Source of the DNA: Salvelinus alpinus
Lineage: Eukaryota; Chordata; Actinopteri; Salmoniformes; Salmonidae
Assembly (NCBI RefSeq): GCF_045679555.1
Contig: NC_092091.1
Location: 85,740,962-85,804,961, forward strand
Direction of reading: 5' to 3'
Length of the DNA stretch: 64,000 bases
Below, in pieces: positions 57,926 to 64,000 of the stretch. Positions within the stretch are counted from its first letter, which is position 1. Each line of letters begins with the position of its first letter. The notes under the pieces are model-generated. The model worked only from the letters and a program-made list of their open reading frames with translations. It searched no databases and was not told the origin of the DNA. The position numbers and the translations under genes were made by a program.

Positions 57926-58374
57926 CAGTGCTTTACTGGAGACCTTCAAGTTCCTGACCTACACATCACTAAAGATTTGACATGGTCCACACACACCAAC
58001 ACAGTCATGAAGAGGGCACGACACCACCTCTCCCCCCTCAGGAGCCTTAAAAGATTTGACATGGGCCCTCAGGTCCTCAAAGTTCTACAGCTGCACCATT
58101 GAGAGCATTTTGACTGGTTGCGTCACCGCCTGTTATGGCAACTGCTTATCATCCGTGCGCAAGGCGCTACAGAGGGTAGTGCGTACGGCCCAGTACATCA
58201 CTGGGGCCAAGCTCCCTGCCATCCAGGACCTCTGTACCAGGCGGTGTCAGTGGAAGGCCCTAAAAATGGTCAAAGACTCCAGCCACGCTGGAGTATAGAC
58301 TGTTGTCTCTGCTACCGCACGGCAAGTGGTACCGGTGCACCAAGTAGGGGCGTGGATCAGGAAACCAGTCAGTA
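57926..58374 (+). mobile_element. LINE fragment related to 52010-54131, frameshifted
   Basis: The frames contain [36 protein letters not shown] and CTRRCQWKALKMVKDSSHA, homologous to the C-terminal part of the intact LINE frame at about 53260-53470. It breaks off at 58374 where a Tc1-like element starts. Confidence 0.85.
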
Positions 58375-59125
58375 TCTGGTGTGACCACCATTTGCCTCAT
58401 GCAGCGCAACACATCTCCTTCACGTAGAGTTGATCAGGCTGTTGATTGTGGCCTGTGGAATGCTGTCCCACTCCTCTTCAATGGCCGTGCAAAGTTGATA
58501 GATATTGGCTGGAATTTAAACACGCTGTCGTACACATCGGTCCAGGGCATCCCAAACATGCTCAATGGATGACATGTCTGGTGAGTATGCAACCCAAGGA
58601 AGAACTGGGACGTTTTCAGCTTCCAGAAATTGTGTACAGATCCTTGCTACATGGGGCCGTGCGTTATCACGCAGAAACATGAGATGATGGCGGCGGATGA
58701 ACGCCACGACAACGGGCCTCAGGATGTTGTCATGGAGTCTCTGTGCATTCAAATTGCCATCGATAAAATGCAGTTGTGTTCATTGTCTGTAGTTTATGCC
58801 TGCCCATACCATAACCCCACTGCCACAACGGGACACTCTATATATTAGTGCCAACCGCTCACCTACACAACACCGTACATGCGTCTGCCATCTGCCCGGA
58901 ACAGTTAAAACCGGGATTCACACTTCTCCAGCGTGCCAGTGGCCATCGAAGGTGATAATTTGCACACTGAAGTCGGTTCTTTGTTTGTGCCAACCCATAG
59001 TTTTATTCTTTGTCCGGGTGGCTGGTCTCAAACGATCCCAGAGAGGAAGAAGCCGGATGTGGAGGTCCTGGGCTGGCATGGTTACATGGTTACATGGTTA
59101 CACGTGGTCTGCAGTTGTGAGGCCG
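58375..59125 (-). mobile_element. Tc1-like transposon remnant with transposase C-terminus
   Basis: The minus strand encodes FLRDNARPHVARICTQFLEA and PDMSSIEHVWDALDR (58752-58516). This is the second catalytic Asp and Glu region of a Tc1-like transposase. Further minus-strand homology continues to about 59125 with deletions and frameshifts (GCTGGTCTCAAACGATCCCA and GGTTACACGTGGTCTGC in plus orientation). Ends with intact inverted repeats are not visible. Confidence 0.85.
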
Positions 59126-59127
59126 GT

Positions 59128-59370
59128 TGTTAGTTTCGGTTTGTGTGTTTAGTTTCTGTGTGTGTGTTTAGTTTCTGTGTGTGTGTGTTTAGTTTCTGTG
59201 TGTGTGTGTTTAGTTTCTGTGTGTGTGTTTAGTTTCTGTGTGTGTGTGTGTTTAGTTTCTGTGTGTGTGTGTTTAGTTTCTGTGTGTGTGTGTTTAGTTT
59301 CTGTGTGTGTGTTTAGTTTCTGTGTGTGTGTTTAGTTTCTGTGTGTGTGTTTAGTTTCTGTGTGTGTACG
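59128..59370. repeat. TTTAGTTTCTGTGTGTG minisatellite, copy 1
   Basis: Units of 18-24 bp are made of TTTAGTTTC plus a variable (TG)n. The same unit fills 63489-64000. Confidence 0.95.
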
Positions 59371-59528
59371 TGTTTTTTATTTTTTATTTGTTATTTTATT
59401 TAACCTTCATTTAACTAGGCAAGTCGGATAAGGACAAATTGTTATTTACAATGATGGCCTATCAAAAGGCAAAAAGGCCTCCTGCAGGGACGCGGGCTGG
59501 GATAAAAAAATATATAGGACAAATATCA
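59371..59528 (-). mobile_element. SINE-tail-like salmonid repeat fragment
   Basis: On the minus strand AGGCCATCATTGTAAATAAC and CTTGCCTAGTTAAATGAAGG resemble the 3' tail common to several salmonid retroposons. No head with pol III boxes is present. Confidence 0.5.
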
Positions 59529-60142
59529 TGTTGTATAATGACTGGAGACAAGAGCAGGAACACGGAATAAGGGGTTTTAATACTCCACCCAAAAATACAA
59601 CATACCATGAAAGACACGGGGAAGAAGCCCAAAACAAACGCATTTACAAAAACACAGGGATGTAATCCAAACAAAAGAGCGAGGTTAAACCTGTATCGCT
59701 CGTCTTCCTCCTCGTCTGAGGAGGAGCAAGGATCGGACCAATATGCAGCGTGGTTTGAATACATACTTATTTATTATGTAAACGAAGACGGAAAAACACT
59801 ACAAAACAATAAACGACGTGAACAGACCTGAACTTGAGAACATATAAAAATGAACGCACAAACAGGAAGGAACAAACGAACGAACGAACGAAACGAAACA
59901 GTACTGTGTAGCGTACAAACACAGACACAGCAACAATCACCCACAAACAAACAGTGAGAACAGCCTACCTTAATATGGTTCTCAATCAGAGGAAACGTAA
60001 AACACCTGCCCCTGATTGAGAACCATATCAGGCTAATACAATGAACCCAACATAGAAACACATAACATAGAATGCCCACCCAGCTCACGTCCTGACCACC
60101 TAAACAATACAGAACAAAGGAAATAAGGTCAGGAACGTGACA
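59529..60142 (-). repeat. putative 3' LTR of the proline-rich element (614 bp)
   Basis: TG at 60142-60141 and CA at 59530-59529 in minus sense. An AATAAATAAG polyadenylation-type motif is near 59778-59769. An internal inverted repeat (ATGGTTCTCAATCAG and CTGATTGAGAACCAT, 59975-60030) could form a hairpin of about 15 bp. Confidence 0.5.
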
Positions 60143-61737
60143 GTACCCCCCCCCCCCCCAAGGTGCGGACTCCGGACGCAAAACCTGAACCTATAGGGGA
60201 GGGTCTGGGTGGGCATCTGTCCACGGTGGCGGCTCTGGCTCTGGACGTGGCCCCACCCCACCATAGTTAATCCCCGCTTCCGTGGCCTCCTCTTAATGGC
60301 TACCCTCCAAATTAACCCCACTGGACCGAGGGGCAGCACCGGACTGAGGGGCAGCACCGGACTGAGGGGCAGCTCCGGACTGAGGGGCAGCTCCGGACTG
60401 AGGGGCAGCTCCGGACTGAGTGACGGCTCTGGCAGGTCATGGCTGGCTAACGGCTCTGGCAGGTCATGGCTGGCTGACGGCTCTGGCAGGTCATGGCTAG
60501 CTGACGGCTCTGGCAGGTCATGGCTGGCTGATGGCTCTGGCAGGTTATGGCTGGCTGACGGCTCTGGCAGGTCATGGCTGGCTGACGGCTCTGGCAGGTC
60601 ATGGCTGGCTGACGGCTCTGGCAGGTCATGGCTGGCTGACAGCTCTGGCAGGTCATGGCTGGCTGACTGCTCGGGCAGGTCATGGCTGGCTGACGGCTCG
60701 GGCAGGTCATGGCTGGCTGACGGCTCTGGCAGCCCCTGGCTGGCTGACGGCTCTGGCAGCCCCTGGCTGGCTGACGGCTCTGGCAGCTCCTGGCTGGCTG
60801 GCGGCTCTGGCAGCTCCTGGCTGGCTGGCGGCTCTAGCAGCTCCTGGCTGGCTGGCGGCTCTGGCAGCTCCTGGCTGGCTGGCGGCTCCTGGCTGGCGGG
60901 CGGTTCTGGCGGCTCCTGGCTGGCTGGCGGCTCTGGCGGCTCCTGGCTGGCTGGCGGCTCTGGCGGCTCCTGGCTGGCTGGCGGCTCTGGCGGCTCCTGG
61001 CTGGCGGGCGGCTCTGGCGGCTCCTGGCTGGCGGTCGGCTCTGGCGGCTCCTGTCTGGCGGTCGGCTCTGGCGGCTCCTGACTGACGGACGGCTCTGGCG
61101 GCTCCTGACTGACGGACGGCTCTAGCGGCTCCTGACTGACGGACGGCTCTGAAGGCTCAGGACAGACGGGCGGCTCTGAAGGCTCAGGACAGACGGGCGG
61201 CTCTGAAGGCTCAGGACAGACGGGCGGCTCAGACGGCGCTGGGCAAACGGGCAGGGCAGGTGGCGCTGGGCAGACGGGCAGTGCAGACGGCGCTGGGCAG
61301 ACGGCAGACTCTGGCCGGCTGAGGCGCACAGTAGGCCTGGTGCGTGGTGCCGGAACTGGTGGTACCGGGCTAAGGACACGCACCTTAAGGCTAGTGCGGG
61401 GAGCAGCAACAGGGCGCACAGGGCTCTGGAGACGCACAGGAGGCTTGGTGCGTGGTGTTGGCACTGGTGGTACTGGGCTGGGGTGGGGAGGTGGCGCCGG
61501 ATATACCGGACCGTGCAGGCGTACTGGCTCCCTTGAACACCGAGCCTGCCCAACTTTAGCTGGTTGAATGCTCCCCGTAGCCCGACCAGTGCGGGGAGTT
61601 GGAATAACCCGCACTGGGCTGTGTTGGCGAACCGGGGACACCATGCGTAAGGCTGGTGCCATGTATGCCGGCCCGAGGAGACGCACTGGAGACCAGACGC
61701 GTTGAGCCGGCTTCATGGCACCTGGCTCAATGCTCAA
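60100..61737 (-). CDS. proline/glutamate/serine-rich repeat ORF of the LTR element (545 codons)
   Basis: The frame has no stop over 545 codons. The first 180 residues have PVPP, PTPRT and RLLGP motifs, basic and proline-rich. Residues about 185-455 are tandem 9-residue units, first of PPVCPEPSE type, then PPASQEPPE, then PSASHDLPE, encoded by 27-bp minisatellite repeats. The last part has LSPELP repeats, a basic patch (KRRPRKRG) and the G-run. No catalytic domain, membrane segment or zinc finger was recognised. It may be a degenerate Gag-like protein of the retroelement or an ORF kept open by 27-bp repeat expansion. Its function is unknown. Confidence 0.5.
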   Translation of the reverse strand: MSIEPGAMKPAQRVWSPVRLLGPAYMAPALRMVSPVRQHSPVRVIPTPRTGRATGSIQPAKVGQARCSREPVRLHGPVYPAPPPHPSPVPPVPTPRTKPPVRLQSPVRPVAAPRTSLKVRVLSPVPPVPAPRTRPTVRLSRPESAVCPAPSALPVCPAPPALPVCPAPSEPPVCPEPSEPPVCPEPSEPPVCPEPSEPSVSQEPLEPSVSQEPPEPSVSQEPPEPTARQEPPEPTASQEPPEPPASQEPPEPPASQEPPEPPASQEPPEPPASQEPPEPPASQEPPASQELPEPPASQELLEPPASQELPEPPASQELPEPSASQGLPEPSASQGLPEPSASHDLPEPSASHDLPEQSASHDLPELSASHDLPEPSASHDLPEPSASHDLPEPSASHNLPEPSASHDLPEPSASHDLPEPSASHDLPEPLASHDLPEPSLSPELPLSPELPLSPELPLSPVLPLSPVLPLGPVGLIWRVAIKRRPRKRGLTMVGWGHVQSQSRHRGQMPTQTLPYRFRFCVRSPHLGGGGGTVTFLTLFPLFCIV

Positions 61738-62154
61738 TCTAGCCGATATGTGGAGCTAGAATGTACCGCACCGGGCTATGCACACGTACAGGAGACACCG
61801 TGCACTTTACCGCATAACACGGTGTCTGCCCGTACTTTCGCTCTCCACGGTAAGCTCGGGGAGTTGGCGCAGGTCTTCTAACTTCTACCTTCTACTTCGC
61901 CACACTCCCTTGTAGCATCCCCCCAAGACATTTTTGGGCTTGACTCTCGGGCTTCCTACCGCGTCATTGTGCTGCCTCCATTCGCCGGTATCCCTCCTCA
62001 CACTGCTCCAGAGAATCCCAGGCGGGCTCCGGCATTCCCCCTGGGTCGATCGCCCACCTGTCGATCTCCTCCCACGTAGTGTATTCCAGACTCTGCTCCC
62101 ATGTCCATTCCTCCTTGCGCTGCTCCTGCTGCCGCTGCCTGTTACCACACTGCT

Positions 62155-62620
62155 TGGTAGCAACACAACACAACATGACAACAACATGGTAACAACACAA
62201 CATGACAACAACATGGTAGAAACACAACATGACAACAACATGGTAGCAACACAACATGACAACAACATGGTAGCAACAGAACATGACAACAGCATGGTAG
62301 CAACACAACATGACAACAGCATGGTAGCAACACCACATGACAACAGCATGGTAGCAACACAACATGACAACAGCATGGTAGCAACACCACATGACAACAG
62401 CATGGTAGCAACAGAACATGACAACAGCATGGTAGCAACAGAACATGACAACAGCATGGTAGCAACACCACATGACAACAGCATGGTAGCAACACAACAT
62501 GACAACAGCATGGTAGCAACACAACATGACAACATGGTAGAAACATGACAACAACATGGTAGCAACACCACATGACAACAACATGGTAGCAGCACAACAT
62601 GGCAGTAGCACAATATGGTA
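62155..62620. repeat. 27-bp minisatellite, about 17 copies
   Basis: CATGGTAGCAACA plus CAACATGACAACAG repeats with A/C and G/A variants. The period keeps frames open in several registers (MLLSCCVAT-type peptides); no gene is implied. Confidence 0.95.
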
Positions 62621-62714
62621 GCAGCACAAAACAGGGTACAAAGGGCAAGAAGGTAGAGACAACAATATATCACGCGAAGCAGCCACAACTGTCAGTAAGA
62701 GTGTCCATGATCGA

Positions 62715-62966
62715 GTCTTTGAATTAAGAGATGGAGATAAAACTGTTCAGTTTGAGTGTTTGATGCAGCTCGTTCCAGTCGCTAGCTGCAGCGAACTGAA
62801 AAGAGGAGCGACCCAGAGATGTGTGTGCTTTGGGGACCTTTAACAGAATGTGACTGGCAGAACGGGTGTTGTATGTGGAGGATGAGGGCTGCAGTAGATA
62901 TCTCAGATAGGGGGGAGTGAGGCCTAAGAGGGTCTTATAAATAAGCATCAACCAGTGTGTGTGCAT
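62715..62966 (-). mobile_element. LINE C-terminal fragment
   Basis: The minus strand encodes LIYKTLLGLTPPYLRYLL, RSASHILLKVPKAHTSLG and FQFAAASDWNELHQTLKLN. It is homologous in layout to the plus-strand LINE end at 9272-9589. Confidence 0.8.
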
Positions 62967-62992
62967 GTGTGCATGTTTTCCTGCGTGTGTAC

Positions 62993-62995
<3 letters not shown>

Positions 62996-63059
<64 letters not shown>
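62996..63059. repeat. (TG)n microsatellite
   Basis: An uninterrupted TG run of about 60 bp. Confidence 0.97.
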
Positions 63060-63061
<2 letters not shown>

Positions 63062-63263
63062 CAACATGGTAGTTGGTGTAGCAGAAGGAATAGCACCATA
63101 CTTCATTCTAAAGGACCTCCCATCATTACTAATGGAGGATGTTATTTTTAGGAGACGCTCCATTTTGATGCCACGTGTTTGTCAAGTTTAATACTCTGTG
63201 AACCTCTCTGTGTGTGTGTGTGTGTGGACCTCCATGAACGTAACTGCCTGGTAGACCTCCTAG

Positions 63264-63266
<3 letters not shown>

Positions 63267-63320
<54 letters not shown>

Positions 63321-63425
63321 GTACACACACACACACACACACACCGTACACACACACACACCGTACACACCGTACACACACACACCGTACACACGTACAC
63401 AAACCGTACACACACACCCACACGA
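63267..63425. repeat. (CA)n microsatellite with CGTACACA interruptions
   Basis: A pure CA run is followed by CACACCGTACACACACAC variants. Opposite strand polarity to 62996-63059. Confidence 0.95.
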
Positions 63426-63488
63426 TTTATAGATCATTCACTACATCATCTCCTCTGATTGACTTCTGCATGTAAACATACGCTGTTT

Positions 63489-64000
63489 ATGTGTGTTTAG
63501 TTTCTGTGTGTGTGTATTTAGTTTCTGTGTGTGTGTGTATTTAGTTTCTGTGTGTGTGTTTAGTTTCTGTGTGTGTGTGTGTGTTAGTTTCTGTGTGTGT
63601 GTTTAGTTTCTGTGTGTGTGTTTAGTTTCTGTGTGTGTGTATTTAGTTTCTGTGTGTGTGTTTAGTTTCTGTGTGTGTTAGTTTCTGTGTGTGTATTTAG
63701 TTTCTGTGTGTGTGTGTATTTAGTTTCTGTGTGTGTGTGTATTTAGTTTCTGTGTGTGTGTGTATTTAGTTTCTGTGTGTGTGTGTGTGTTTAGTTTCTG
63801 TGTGTGTTAGTTTCTGTGTGTGTGTTTAGTTTCTGTGTTTGTGTTTAGTTTCTGTGTGTGTTTATTTAGTTTCTGTGTGTGTTTATTTAGTTTCTGTGTG
63901 TGTTTATTTAGTTTCTGTGTGTGTTTATTTCGTTTCTGTGTGTGTTTATTTCGTTTCTGTGTGTGTTTATTTCGTTTCTGTGTGTGTTTATTTCGTTTCT
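63489..64000. repeat. TTTAGTTTCTGTGTGTG minisatellite, copy 2, runs off the window
   Basis: Same unit as 59128-59370. Late units change to TTTATTTAGTTTC and then TTTATTTCGTTTC, so the array evolves along its length. Confidence 0.95.

Larger units (their letters stand above)
59529..62154 (-). mobile_element. LTR retroelement with proline-rich ORF, 5' end truncated
   Basis: On the minus strand the order is a lead region (62154-61738), a long proline-rich frame (61737-60100), a G-run (polypurine-tract-like, 60145-60158) and a putative LTR starting TGTCACGTTCCTGACC at 60142 and ending CA at 59529. No reverse transcriptase was recognised, so it looks non-autonomous. The upstream end abuts the 27-bp minisatellite. 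A second LTR is not present in the window. Confidence 0.6.

Noticed and set aside
57695-57980. Frames of alternating YVCM or IHTY residues
   Set aside because: Translations of the (TACA)n microsatellite.
61885-62688. Cysteine-rich minus frames (MLLSCCVAT repeats)
   Set aside because: Product of the 27-bp minisatellite; open in several registers at once, as expected for a repeat without internal stops.

Overview
The window looks like a repeat-dominated stretch of a salmonid fish genome (Salmo, Oncorhynchus or a close relative). The evidence is the mixture of interspersed elements: tRNA-headed SINEs with the tail motif GTAAGTCGCTCTGGATAAG, several Tc1-like DNA transposons, two kinds of non-LTR retrotransposon, a proline-rich LTR element and a fish retrovirus of gamma/epsilon type. 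It also contains eukaryotic exons with good splice signals. No bacterial gene, rRNA gene, functional tRNA gene or CRISPR array was seen.

Layout. 1-10 kb: a minus-strand gene fragment encoding an SRCR (scavenger receptor cysteine-rich) domain (427-738). A candidate signal-peptide exon with a matching splice phase lies at 8784-8826. Between them are minisatellites, polypyrimidine tracts, LINE fragments and SINEs. 10.0-33.65 kb: one enormous 46-bp satellite of about 454 copies, with nested higher-order repeats. It is interrupted by two copies of a solo LTR and one 1.6-kb Tc1-like transposon. 33.65-35.4 kb: a 48-54 bp minisatellite that starts at the putative splice donor of an exon whose product matches the N-terminus of the mitochondrial import protein Tom5 (tomm5, minus strand).

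37.66-49.64 kb: a nearly 12-kb endogenous retrovirus with 503-bp LTRs that read as identical and a GTTG target duplication. Its primer binding site resembles the initiator-Met tRNA 3' end. The long leader holds two families of hairpin repeats. Gag is open over 761 codons, pol is broken, and env is degenerate with two transmembrane-subunit segments in tandem. The polypurine tract module is triplicated before the 3' LTR. 49.7-64 kb: a possible LTR, many minisatellites, a 5'-truncated LINE with an open 525-codon reverse transcriptase, more Tc1 and LINE fragments, a proline-rich LTR retroelement, and microsatellites running off the window end. A CpG-rich candidate first exon (ATG TCG GAG followed by GTGAGT) lies at about 55.4-55.6 kb.

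How the parts relate. Host coding content is small: the SRCR gene, the tomm5 exon and one candidate first exon. Everything else is repeat biology. The order of events can partly be read. The solo LTR inserted into the satellite, was then copied together with 34 satellite units, and the Tc1 element later landed between the two copies. The retrovirus is the youngest large insertion by LTR identity. All assignments come from reading the sequence and from family knowledge; no database search was run.
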